NCBI GenBank assembly: GCA_947044405.1
Contig: CAMRHE010000654.1
Coordinates: 310,001-374,000, forward strand
Length of the DNA stretch: 64,000 nucleotides
Source: Leptodactylus fallax
Taxonomy: Eukaryota > Chordata > Amphibia > Anura > Leptodactylidae
Direction: 5' to 3'
Program-made: the position numbers and the translations under genes
The notes under the pieces: model-generated
The model's database searches: none
What the model was told of the DNA's origin: nothing
What the model saw: the letters and a program-made list of their open reading frames with translations, nothing else
Shown: positions 1 to 11,560 of the stretch, one piece after another
Numbering within the stretch: position 1 is the first letter of the stretch
Layout: every line of letters starts with the position of its first letter

Positions 1-1655
1 ATATATTAAGATACCTTACATATAGTAGCTGTGAGCATAACGTCTGTTGAAATCCAATATGCCTAAATCCTGTCTTGTTTACCTTGACATTTGCCTTTGA
101 TAGGAGAATTTGGACATCCGGTAGATTAGATTCGGTGAACTTACACGTAATATGTACCTTTAGCAGGAGCTATAAGGAGATTCCATCATTCTCGAGGACA
201 ATCCATTACAAGGACAGCCCATTGTTTTCTATGAAAACTATGTAATGCTTCATTTCTCCTGTGGTGGTGCTGCAGGGAAACTGAACACTTGATACCAGGT
301 TCCTCCACTGATCGCAGATGATCGCTGAGAGACAACCTGTCACTTACTTATTTTCGGGAGGCCCTTCTAATAAAAGGTGCTGTAAAAAGTGGAGAAACCT
401 TTTACCAGACCCTGATATAAAAAATAGCAGTCCTCTGAAGGGGTTGGAGGCTGGGGCAGTGGTGGTTCACATATATCTTGTCTATAAGGATGCCCATCTT
501 TCTGCCATCATATATGCCAAGCCTTCCAATGTGCTGAGGTCCATCTCTTAAATCTTCCCCTATAGCTACAGCGCTGTAGGGGTCAGGTCTTGGTACATAG
601 TATGGTAAGATGGTAAGGTAAGATGTAGGATGAGCTGATAATGTTATAGGCTTGTCTCTAATCCGATCACACTTGCAGGCAGGACTGGATTATAGGGAAT
701 GCCATCTTGGAGATCTCTACCAAAACAGCCATGATCCTATCCAACTGAGAAGGTGGCTCCACAGGTGTATGGGCCTCTCTGTTGAAAACTAAAGACTTGA
801 GACTTCTATAACTAACATGGGTGGGAGTGGGGCCCACATTGAGCGTCGTACTGGCCCACCAGAGGATCCTAACACAATAATGGTTCAGCAGAAAACACCC
901 AAATTTAAAGGGTGCCATGGTCTACTTCCTAGGGTGAGCACCATCGTTTTATCAGGTGGGCCCCAGGAACTTCAATACAACATTGCTCACGCCAATCTTA
1001 TTCTGACGTACAGTGCATAACCATGATGGCACACCCCACACTGCGGAAGGTTCCCATATACTGCCTAACAAGGTCTCCATCATGAGGAGCATCTTTCATG
1101 TACTGTCTGCGATTTCTAGAGTAATATCTCATATTTCACGAGACAACCAAAGGCTCCAAAAATGGGTAAGATGTAGGACCTCAGAACAGACCTGCTGTCC
1201 GCCCAGTACATGGCTTGGTGGTCATTTCCTTTACGAGGCATCTCCATACTCCTGGCCACATGTTATTTACTGCCACTGCTCAGTGAGTCATCTGTCTTTT
1301 CCCTCCCTCCGTCCTCAAGGCAGTGGGAGCAGTCACGCGCAGCCTGTAGGAGAGCCTCGGTGCATGACCTGGTTTGCTATACTGGTAGGAAAAAGCAATA
1401 AGCTTCACCAAAGGGGCACTAGATTGACACTATCTTTAGAAAACCATGTGGCTCCCCGTAGAGCAAGACATCTTCTATCTTTACCATCTTAATTTTCATC
1501 TCGGCTGATCACACTTGCAAACCCTTAAATGAATCTGAACTTATTTCACCCCTCTCTGTGCACCCCAACTCAGCCAAGACCCGCAATGTCTACAATCTCT
1601 ACGAAGATCTTCCCAACAAATACCCCTTGACTTATTTTGAGACCCATTAAATGCT
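1..1655. other. Non-coding DNA with dispersed repeat fragments
   Basis: No open frame here resembles a known protein. About 200-290 shares a recognisable segment with 13,385-13,440 (a 'tgtaatgctt...ttcccctgtgg' stretch followed by similar text), so it is a dispersed repeat. About 820-1,000 contains a second dispersed family, with a 'ggcccaccagaggatcct' core and a 'ttttatcaggtgggcccc' core, that recurs near 32,120-32,220, 34,040, 43,850-44,000, 48,130-48,290 and 55,590-55,730. Confidence 0.5.
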
Positions 1656-2262
1656 TAATGTGTCCAAAAGCACCTAGCCCACCAGGCCTCATTTTGTATT
1701 GAGCTTTTTCCCCATCTTTACACCCGCAGAGGCTGCTATAAGTAAAGGATGCATACATTGATTTTTAAAGGGAAAAAACAATGAAAATGATCTTATAGTC
1801 ATAGATACAAGTGAGAAGATCGCAAGTTTCGGACTATCACTTATTTCCAGAACATCAGTTTAATGTGTCCAAAAGAAACTAGCCCACCAGAGTTCATTTT
1901 GTGTCATGCTTATTCCCCATCCTTACACCTGCAGAGGCTGCTGTAAGTAAAGGATATATACACTGAACTTCAATGGAAAACCCAATGAAAAATATCTTCT
2001 GGTCATAGATACAAATGAGAACCTCAATTTCAGACCACTACCAAATTCCAGAATATCTGGGATCCCTTCAATTTAATGTTTCAAAAAGAACTATCCCACT
2101 AGGATTCACATAGTGCTGAGCATTTTCCCCATCCTTTCACCTGCAGAGGCTGCTGTAAGTAAAGGATGCATACATTGATCTTTAAAGGGGAAACCCAAAG
2201 AAAATGATCTTTTGATAGGTTATAGATAGTTTAGGACCACCACAATGTCTGGGATCTATTTT
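1656..2262. repeat. Tandem repeat, about 210 bp unit, about 2.8 diverged copies
   Basis: Three diverged copies start near 1,656, 1,861 and 2,074. Each contains 'taatgt(g/t)tcaaaaag'-type text, 'ttccccatc' and a conserved 'gcagaggctgctgtaagt' stretch followed by 'aaaggatgcatacattga' or close variants. No coding potential is shared among the copies. Confidence 0.7.
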
Positions 2263-2948
2263 AATCACTCAATCCCCTTTCCCCAGAAATTACTTGTCAC
2301 ATTACTAGTAACAGAAATCTCTGGGCAGTGTCAAAGGTGTTTAAACTCTCTAAAGATCTGATAAATTTTAGAAAATGGTGGTGGTCTGAGATCACTGCTT
2401 ACCTACCAAATTGCTAAATTTTGAGGCCCTATTCACACAGGACTGCATTTTAGTGTATTTTTTTAATCCGTAGTGGGTCCACATCTCGCCCACCCTAAGG
2501 ACATGTCCTCCCTATCCTGCTCTGACACACTTATTCCGGGCAACGCGGCACAGACATCCGTTTCACCTGTGTCTCAAGTAGGTCACCAGGTGTCACGGAC
2601 TCTTCTTCGACATATAAATGCCGAAAAGATTATCCGCCCACCTCTGTGCACCGCCGGCATGGATTTCTGATCACTATATGAAAAAAAAAAATTCTAAAGG
2701 TCACGCAGGCAAAAGGAAATATGGGTCACCATCTGCTGAATTCTCACCTGTGCCATGCAGATTTACAGGAGGATGTTTTCAGATCTGACTCATCGGGGCA
2801 CGCTGGGACAGGATTTGAATTTGCAAATTGTCTGCGGGCATCATCTGCATGTAAAGTGGACGGTGGATTCATGGCCGGAACATTTTGCTTTTTAACCCCA
2901 TAAGGTCCAACACTCTGTGCTAATTAATATTTTTATATCAGTCAGAGC
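2263..2948. other. Non-coding DNA, nothing recognised
   Basis: Short frames at 2,473-2,670 and 2,721-2,903 have no recognisable domain. The right edge is the TA target site of the Tc1 element that follows. Confidence 0.4.
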
Positions 2949-2950
2949 TA

Positions 2951-4517
2951 CAGTCATGGCCAAAAGTTTTGAGAATGACACAAATATTCTATTTTCACAT
3001 GATCTGCTGCCCTCTGGTTTTTATGTGTGTTTGTCAGATGTTTTTATCACATACAGAAATAGAATTGCATTCATATTATGAGTAACAGAAGCTTATATTG
3101 ACACTTAGAATGAGTTAATGCAGCAAGTCAATATTTGCAGTGTTGACCCTTCTTCTTCAGGACCTCTGCAATTCTCCCTGGCATGCTCTCAATCAACTTC
3201 TGGACCAAATCCTGACTGATAGCAGTCCATTCTTGCAGAATCAATGCTTTCATTTTGTCTGAATTTGTTGGTTTTTGTTTGTCCACCCATCTCTTGATGA
3301 TTGACCACAAGTTCTCAATGGGATTAAGATCTGGGGAGTTTCCAGGCCATGGACCCAAAATCTCTATGTTTTGTTCCCTGAGCCATTTAGTTATCACCTT
3401 TGCTTTATGGCAAGGTGCTCCATCATGCTGGAAAAGGCATTGTTGAGCGCCAAACTGCTCTTGGACGGTTGGGAGAAGTTGCTCTTGGAGGACATTCTGG
3501 TACCATTCTTTATTCATGGCTGTGTTTTTAGGCAAGACTGTGAGAGAGCCGATTCCCTTGGCTGAGAAGCAACCCCACACATGAATGGTTTCAGGATGCT
3601 TTACAGTTGGCATTAGACAAGACTGGTGGTAGCGCTCACCTCTTCTTCTCCGAATAAGCTGTTTTCCAGATGTTCCAAACAATCGAAAAGGGGATTCATC
3701 AGAGAAAATGACTTTCCCCCAGTCCTCAGCAGTCCACTCCCTGTACCTTTTGCAGAATATCAGTCTGTCCCTGATGTTTTTTCTGGAGAGAAGTGGCTTC
3801 TTTGCTGCCCTCCTTGAGACCAGGCCTTGCTCCAAGAGTCTCCGCCTCACAGTGCGTGCAGATGCACTCACACCTGCCTGCTGCCATTCCTCAGCAAGCT
3901 CTGCACTGCTGGTAGCCCGATCCCGCAGCTGAAACACTTTTAAGAGACGGTCCTGCCGCTTGCTGGTCTTTCTTGGGCGCCCTGGAGCCTTTTTGGCACC
4001 AATGGAACCTCTCTCCTTGAAGTTCTTGATGATGCGATAGATTGTTGACTGAGGTGCAATCTTTCTAGCTGCAATACTCTTCCCAGTTAGGCCATTTTTG
4101 TGCAGTGCAATGATGACTGCACGTGTTTCTTTAGAGATAACCATGGTTAACAGAAGAGAAACAATGATGGCAAGCACCAGCCTCCTTTTAAAGTGTCCAG
4201 TGGTGTCATTCTTACTTAATCATGACAGATTGATCTCCAGCCCTGTCCTCATCAACACCCACACCTGTGTTAATGGAGCAATCACTGAAACGATGTTAGG
4301 TGGTCCTTTTAAGGCAGGGCTGCAATGATGTTGAAATGTGTTTTGGGGGATAAAGTTCATTTTCTAGGCAAATATTGACTTTGCAAGTAATTGCTGTTAA
4401 GCTGATCACTCTTTATAACATTCTGGAGTATATGCAAATTGCCATTAGAAAAACTGAAGCAGTAGACTTTGTAAAAATTAATATTTGTATCATTCTCAAA
4501 ACTTTTGGCCATGACTG
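2951..4517 (-). mobile_element. Complete Tc1/mariner transposon, DD35E type
   Basis: A 1,567 bp element is bounded by inverted repeats of about 38 bp. Both ends read CAGTCATGGCCAAAAG inward and differ at about one position over 38. Each end is flanked by TA (2,949-2,950 and 4,518-4,519), the standard Tc1 target duplication. It holds one uninterrupted transposase gene on the minus strand. The aspartate-to-glutamate spacing of 35 residues, about 1.6 kb length and short inverted repeats fit what I recall of the 'Traveler' DD35E family of vertebrate Tc1 elements; that family name is from memory, not from a search. Confidence 0.93.
3128..4144 (-). CDS. Tc1 transposase, DD35E, uninterrupted (338 aa)
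   Basis: Cuts and rejoins the transposon ends. The frame is open from 4,177, but the ATG at 4,144 is the likelier start because it begins MVISKETRAVIIALHKNG, the usual Tc1 N-terminus. Helix-turn-helix regions occupy about residues 1-110, with a GRPRK AT-hook at about 55-59. Catalytic residues, numbered from this start, are D149 (FSDES), D241 (QHDGAPCH) and E277 ([11 protein letters not shown]); 35 residues separate the last two, against 34 in classical Tc1. Length is normal for the family, with no internal stop or frameshift. Whether it is active cannot be told from sequence alone, but nothing visible disables it. Confidence 0.93.
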   Translation of the reverse strand: MVISKETRAVIIALHKNGLTGKSIAARKIAPQSTIYRIIKNFKERGSIGAKKAPGRPRKTSKRQDRLLKVFQLRDRATSSAELAEEWQQAGVSASARTVRRRLLEQGLVSRRAAKKPLLSRKNIRDRLIFCKRYREWTAEDWGKVIFSDESPFRLFGTSGKQLIRRRRGERYHQSCLMPTVKHPETIHVWGCFSAKGIGSLTVLPKNTAMNKEWYQNVLQEQLLPTVQEQFGAQQCLFQHDGAPCHKAKVITKWLREQNIEILGPWPGNSPDLNPIENLWSIIKRWVDKQKPTNSDKMKALILQEWTAISQDLVQKLIESMPGRIAEVLKKKGQHCKY

Positions 4518-4519
4518 TA

Positions 4520-6839
4520 CATGTTCCTGATACACAGCGCCAAATCCCCTGCATGGATGTAGAGTCAAATGATAAAATCGGTCTGCCTGCAGTCACCACT
4601 AGAGGGAGCTCATAGCATACTGTTTATACATAGAACTCAATGACAACAGAGTATGCAGTAATCTGAGATCCCCCTAGTGGTGGCTCTAGATAAATGGAAT
4701 CTTAAAATTTAATGGGGTTTTTACAGGTCTAAAATATTGATGACCTATCTGTAGAATAATAGGCAAAAAAGCCACTACGACATATACAATGATGGTGACT
4801 GCGACTGTACAGGTCAGGTGAGTCATGTTCATTGGTCACATGGCCGGTTCGCAGCTCAGTTCCATTCAAGTGAATGCGGTTGAGCTGCAATACCAAGCAC
4901 AGCCTCTATACATTGAACAGCACTGTGTTTGGTAAGTGGTGAAGCCGCAAAACTCATCTGAAAGGTGTGGGTCTCTTTAAACAACGAATCATTAGGGTGC
5001 CAAGTGTTGTACACCGACTAATCTGATATTAATGACCTATCCTAAAACCCCTTAAAATATTAGGCACACCTAGCACCTCCGCCCATAAGCTATTTGAAGA
5101 GGAATAGTGCTGCGGCCCCTTCTATGCTTACCAAACACAGCACCATACACTGTATAGTGGTCATGCCTGGTATTGCAGCTCAGCCCCATTCCCTTGAACC
5201 AAACAGGCCATGTGATCTAGGAACGTGACGTTACAGGCCTGTGAAGCCAAAGTGGTGGGCGTGTCATACCCCTGCCAATCTAAGGATAGGTAATCAATAT
5301 TTAAGTCCTGGAAAACCCCTATCGGTGTAGAGGATTTGGAGCTCTGTATCAGGAAAATGGAGCTCCAACTGCTATAGAGATATATTAAGGAAGGAATACG
5401 TACAGAATCTAGATATTGGTTAAAAATATGTTTTTTGGGGGTTAGATATTCACTTTATGACACTGATATTCCCTGATGCCCCCATTCACGTGCCCATGGG
5501 GTTCTATGTTTTGGATATTTTGGACAACCATTCTTAAAAAAAAAATCCTAAAAAGTAGGAAAGACCAATGCACCCCATCAAAAATGTTGACTGCGGCATT
5601 CCAGCACTGTACCCTATTTGGGCCTATGGAAAGGGCACCACATCCAGATTCCAAATCTTTCATTCCCATCCATGGTGGTTCCGGATCGCTGGACATGAAC
5701 TATCTTTTATTATCCGTTATTGAGATTTTTGCCCCCGACCCTCTCAAAACCTCCTAACCTAGCTGACAGACTGGTTGCCAGAGTGTGAAATGTGGTTGTC
5801 AGACTCCCAAGACCACCACTGATCAGTCGTATTGTGGCCAATTCAAAACTATATGGCCCAAATGTGAACAGGACCCTATAGGTAACCTTCCTGGGATCCC
5901 TTCAGTGCCATAAGCTCAGTATTTCCGGCGTCGCCCGTCGTTCACAGCGGACGTTATATCTGGGTGAACATATTTACAAGTAAAACAAGCTGTATGCTTG
6001 AGCGGGGATGGGTACAGCTGCCCACATCCACACGGCCTGCCGAGCCCTCGCCTCGAGGCTGAAAATAACACTCTATGCGGTATCAGGTTGCACGGGAAGA
6101 ATATAGAGCAGACACCAAGGGAAACACCGATGTAGCTATGAATAGTTAATGGGGTCCGAGCATTATCTCGCATCATCCACACACCTAATACCCAGTAATG
6201 TGTGCATAGCATTAACGACCAATCATACCTAATTAGTTAACATCGCCGAAGCCAGCTGAGCGCTATCCATTACCGCCATCTCACCCTGCAGGGGCTGTGT
6301 ACTATGGAGGGAGAAGATGCCAAGGTTTTGGGGTGACATCCCCAGCTTTCAAGATAACCCTGTTGTACAGAATTACATCTCTTCTCTATCTATCTCTACT
6401 TCTGTGTCAGTTTCCACTGTAGTTCTGGCATTTTATTCGCAAAACAGGAAGTTGAGGATAAACCTACAAAATAGGAACTAAAACAAAGTGTCCCATGTTG
6501 AAAGTGAAGCCAACAAGTCCAGGCCATTTACATGATGCGTTTTCCACTTTTAACATGAGTCCAAACACCACTGCCGTCCATGACAGAATAATATTGTTGT
6601 AGAGCTAAGTGCCGTATGGTCCCCAAATGATAGAGCCATAACAACATCATATAGTCCCCAAAGGACAGTATTATACAGTGCCATATAAGCTTCACATTAT
6701 ACCATAGAGCACCTTAATAGCACTACCATAAAGTATTCAAATTATAACATAATACAGTACGTACATAACACTGCCATCCAGTATAATCCCCAAATCATAC
6801 AGTACCTAAGTAATATAGTCCCTAGATACTACTCCGACC
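4520..6839. other. Non-coding DNA with an inverted pair of dispersed repeats
   Basis: About 4,853-4,940 and 5,126-5,205 are inverted copies of one family ('gagctgcaataccaagcac' against 'ggtattgcagctcagc'). A third copy lies at about 26,691-26,780. A 'ccccctagtggtg' segment near 4,670 recurs at 17,205. The rest, including 5,300-6,840, shows no recognisable gene. The two overlapping frames near 5,442-5,757 have no domain and are probably chance. Confidence 0.5.
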
Positions 6840-8030
6840 AACAGCGCCTCTAAATGATACTAACATACCGTACCTAAATAACAGCGCCATATAATATCTA
6901 AATGATACTAACATACCGTACCTAAATAACAGCGCCATATAATCCCTAAATGATACTAACATACAACACCTAAGTAACAGCGCAATACAATCCCTAAATG
7001 ATACTAACATACAGCAACTAAATAACAGCGCCATATGATCCCTAAATGATACTAACATACAACAACTAAATAACAGCGCCATATAATCCCTAAATGATAC
7101 TAACATACAGTACCTAAATAACAGCGCCATATAATCCCTAAATGATACTAACATACAGTACAACATCTAAATAACAGTGCCATATAATCCCTAAATGATA
7201 CTAACATACCATACCTAAATAACAGCGCCATATAATCCCTAAATGATACTAACATACAGTACAACATCTAAATAACAGTGCCATATAATCCCTAAATGAT
7301 ACTAACATACAGTACCTAAATAACAGCGCCATATAATCCTTAAATGATACTAACATACAGTACAACATCTAAATAACAGTGCCATATAATCCCTAAATGA
7401 TACTAACATACCATACCTAAATAACAGAGCCATATAATCCCTAAATGATACTAACATACAACACCTAAGTAACAGCGCAATACAATCCCTAAATGATACT
7501 AACATACAGCAACTAAATAACAGCGCCATATGATCCCTAAATGATACTAACATACAACAACTAAATAACAGCGCCATATAATCCCTAAATGATACTAACA
7601 TACAGTAACTAAATAACAGCGCCATATAATCCCTAAATGATACTAACATACAGTACAACATCTAAATAACAGTGCCATATAATCCCTAAATGATACTAAC
7701 ATACAGTACCTAAATAACAGCGCCATATAATCCTTAAATGATACTAACATACAGTACATCTAAATAACAGTGCCATATAATCCCTAAATGATACTAACAT
7801 ACCATACCTAAATAACAGCGCCATATAATCCCTAAATGATACTAACATACAGTACAACATCTAAATAACAGCGCCATATAATCCCTAAATGATACTAATA
7901 TACAGTACCTAAATAACAGCGCCATATAATCCCTAAATGATACTAACATACACACCTAAATAACAACGCCATATAATCCCTAAACGATACTACCATACAG
8001 TACCTAAATAACAGTGCAAAGCCCAAATTC
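6840..8030. repeat. Minisatellite, 48 bp unit (variants of about 53 bp), about 24 copies
   Basis: Tandem copies of a unit containing 'ctaaataacagcgccatat' and 'aatccctaaatgatactaac'. Some units carry a 5 bp 'aacat' insertion. Because 48 is a multiple of three, the minus strand gives long frames encoding a repeated CMLVSFRDYMALLFR-like peptide at 6,822-7,166 and 7,350-7,661. A block of several units is itself duplicated, as the matching variant order in those two stretches shows. The flank 6,590-6,840 has looser similarity. Confidence 0.9.
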
Positions 8031-9419
8031 TACATAAGACATAAACAGTACCAGTTGACAACCAAATATTGCCACGTAATGCTAAAATGTATAGTACTCA
8101 TATTAATAAACCAGCCAATTAATGCCAATACAATAGACCCGCTATACCACTGCCCATATAACAGCCTGCCAAATCACTGCTCACATAATAAAACTTTCCA
8201 TATCAGCTCCCACATAATAATACCTATCATACCACTACACAATGTCCACATAGTAGTGCAGAGCGACAAAAATTACCATAATCTTACCCAAATTGGTACA
8301 GTTAGACGGCACAGGGTTTGGAGCTGCAGACTGCAAGCAAACCAGAGCAAAGAAAAACTACGGCCCATAGTACAAAAGGACAGTGACATCACCGGATACT
8401 ATAAATAATACCGCCATTAGTATGATACTGAAGGGTAAGTCAAGGTAAAAACACAATATTGTACCATGGGGCGTAACTATAGGCTTATAGAACATATCAA
8501 TATGGCGCCAATCACCTGATCGACGCCTCTGACGGGCCACTATATGTCAGCGTACCTTAGCTAAAAATAGATATTGTGCAGTATACTATATTTTTTTAAT
8601 TTGCAATGGAAGCCTATGGGTGATGTGAATAGGGCCCTACATGGGCCGGTCATTTACATAACACTATTACAGCCCTCGTGCTCCATATTGAGATGGAAAT
8701 CCGTCGCCAGCCCGTCCTCAGAATCGAGAGTTAATTTCGCCTAGATAATTCCCTTCCAAACCCCTCCTGCACTGAATAAATAAAAAAAAAAAAAAATTCA
8801 GATTTACAAAAAAATTACAAAATAAAAATCTCATATTCACTTTTATGTCTGAATATATTGCAGCCCCGACACACTGACAAACAGATGACAGGAACTTCAA
8901 AGGGACGGAGCGGCTCAGCAACCCTACCGTGAAAACAGCGGCGGCGATGCTGGGAGCAGCTGATAGTCTCCGGAGGGGAAATGCAAAAACTGGCAGAATT
9001 CCTTGAAGGGAGCACATCCGCAAATCAGATGGGACACGAGGGAGGGAAGGTCAGACGCAACCTCTCGCTGTGCAGTCGATGGAGGCAGAAAATAAAATGA
9101 ACAGGAGTGGGGGAGGGGGTTACGTGAGCAATGTCTTGTGGGGCCATGTTGGCACAAATGCCCGACAGAGCATTGTAATTTAATGTATCATGGCGTCGCC
9201 CGCGTGTCTCTACATATTTGGGTTCTTTGAAAAAAATAACCATATTGAAATACCATTTTTTTCATCTTTATGCAATTCAAAGTACTCATCTCTGGGGGGA
9301 GGAGCCTAACTTGGAGTGCTTGGGCCCCAAAGAAAACTTTTGAATGCCCACTTTCCTACCAAGTGTGTCCTCCCCTTTAAGGGTTTAGGAACAGCACAAC
9401 AAACAGTAAAGTACTGATA
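8031..9419. other. Non-coding DNA, nothing recognised
   Basis: The frames here (for example 8,055-8,408 plus; 8,718-9,023 minus) have no recognisable domain and overlap each other. About 8,860-9,180 is less AT-rich than its neighbours and not obviously repetitive, so it could be conserved non-coding DNA; this is only a guess. Confidence 0.35.
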
Positions 9420-10660
9420 GGTAACCCCAGACCGAACCCTCAAATTCACTCAGATCCCAAACTAAATTCCAAAAACAGACCTCTAAATTAAAGGGGTTGT
9501 CCAGGCAAAAATGAACAGCCCTTTTAAAATTTAAATCAGCTTGGGGCAGTGGAAAAAATTTTAAAAAAATGCATACTCACCTTCCCCATTGCTCCAGTGT
9601 CCTCCCGCACCTCCCGATTCTTCTGCTCTGGCGAGTCTCTTCCAGAGTTGTGCTGAAGCCGCTGATTGGCCTCAGCGGTCACGTGACCGTTGAGGCCAAT
9701 CAGTGAAGGGTTTGAATGTCACTACCTGTTACATCACGGGTCCTCTTCCTCAGGCCTAAACCAGGGCCAAAATTCATCAGAATTCCCAGGACAGGCCACA
9801 AAATTCATCAGATCGAAGAATAAACCAATCCAGACCCTAAAATTCCGCACATACCAGACCAGACCCTAACACTTATTCTGACCCCAGACCCCAAGACTCA
9901 TCAGCCCCCAGACTAGTACTCAAAATTCAGTAGACCCCAAATTCCAAAATGTATTAGCCCCCAGACACCAAAGTCACAAGACCCTAGACAAGACTTCAAA
10001 ATTCATCCCGATCAGACCAAATCCCTAAATTCATTCACGCTCCAAACCTCAAAATTAATTCCAAAAAGATCCTTAACTTCATTCAGAATTCAGACCAAAC
10101 CCCAAATTTCATCAGACCCCCAGACCAATCCTCTAAAGTAGTTAGTATCCCAGAGTGGAAAAATTCAACAGACCCCAGATGAGACCAACCTCAAAATAAA
10201 AAATGACACTCTCAACAAGACCCCAAATATTATTCTAACAAAAGACCAGACCCAAAATTCATTCAGATCCCAGGCCAGATTTCCGAATTTATTCAGACCC
10301 CAGACCAAATTCTAAATCCTAAATTATTGAGACTCCGGACCCCAAAATTAATTCCAAAAGACCTCTAAATTCATTCAGATGCCAGACCAGACCCCAAACC
10401 AGACCTCTAAATTCATTCATAACCCAGACTAGAGCGCAAAATTTAACAGACCCCAGATCAGACCACAAATTACATGATGAGACTCCAAATTCATTTAGAC
10501 CCCAAACCAGACCCCAATTCTTTTCATTAACAGAACACAAAACATATTCACACCCTGGACCAGAACCCAAAGTTTATTGAACTTAGGCACCAAAATTTAG
10601 TATGAAAATTCATTAACACCCAAAAATTTACTCACAGACCCACAGCCAGGCCCTAAGGGG
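9420..10660. repeat. Degenerate tandem repeat ('cagaccccaaaattcattca' type)
   Basis: Many loose copies of text such as 'ttcattcagaccccagacca' run through this interval with variable spacing. It is a badly decayed minisatellite. It is interrupted near 9,490-9,760 by a dispersed repeat that begins 'aaaggggttgtccaggc' and contains a perfect-looking palindrome. Confidence 0.7.
9662..9703. repeat. 42 bp near-perfect palindrome centred on CACGTG
   Basis: The two 21 bp arms start 'ctgattggcctca' and meet at 'cacgtg'. Only one arm position differs. It lies inside a dispersed repeat and is more likely a transposon terminus or fold-back than a host regulatory site. Confidence 0.75.
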
Positions 10661-11249
10661 CATCAGAGTCAGGACATTGAATGTGGATCAAGACCATGTT
10701 TGCCAGGCTGGACTGGGCCCCCATGAGTTCATGGGCCCTGTAGAAGCTGCTCTGGCTGTTATCATGGTAGTTACATCGTAGTGTCGGAGGGGCCTGGAGC
10801 ACTGTTCAGTATGAGAGTTAGAGAGATGGAGGCGCTGAAGAGCGTAACTCAGCATGTCAATGCCAATGTATAAGTCATTCAAGAGCCTATGGAAGGTTGG
10901 GTAACAACGTCTCATAATGGCGGCTGGTGGTGGTATAATTTCAGAAATGAGAAGGTTCCTCCAGTCAACTACTGCTACAAGAGTTACAGATACTTTGGGG
11001 TTGCCACTATATTACCAGTCACTTTGGCCACTCGCAATACAAATCAGGTCCCCTAGACTAGTGGTTCCTAACCTGTGATACATGTCATACACCCCGCAGT
11101 TCCCGGGGTACGTACAGGTACTGAGAACCACTGTCCTTCATACCCAGGACACCTGCACATGTAGAACATGGAGCAGATGGGAAGCATGGAGCAGAGTGGT
11201 GAGTAACAAATGCAGCTCACCACTTGCTCCTTAGACATTATTGGGTGTG
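10661..11249. other. Non-coding DNA, nothing recognised
   Basis: Overlapping short frames on both strands without domains. I see no RNA gene or repeat boundary here. Confidence 0.35.
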
Positions 11250-11560
11250 GGGCCATTATATTACATGTGGGAGAACTGAAGGGGCCATTACACTACATGT
11301 GGGGGACCATTATACTGAGTTTGGAGTTCATTATATCTGCCATTATACCACATGTGGGGCAGAGAGGGGGCCATTATACCACATATGGGGCAGAGAGGGG
11401 GCCATTATACCACATATGGGGCAGAGAGGGGTCATTATACCACATGTTTAAGCAATTAGGAGGCCATTACACTACATGTGGGGTACTGAGGGTGCCATTA
11501 TACCACATGTGGGGCAGTGAGGGGGCCATTATACCACATGTGGGTCTGTGTGGGGGCCAT
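11250..11560. repeat. Short tandem array, about 30-36 bp unit
   Basis: About nine copies of a unit containing 'ggccattataccacat' followed by 'gtggggcagagag' or variants. Unit length varies, and the array decays at both ends. The frames at 11,210-11,683 and 11,224-11,451 are by-products of it. Confidence 0.8.

Noticed and set aside
1013..1492. A 159-codon plus-strand frame
   Set aside because: No domain, overlaps another frame, unremarkable composition and no splice or promoter context.
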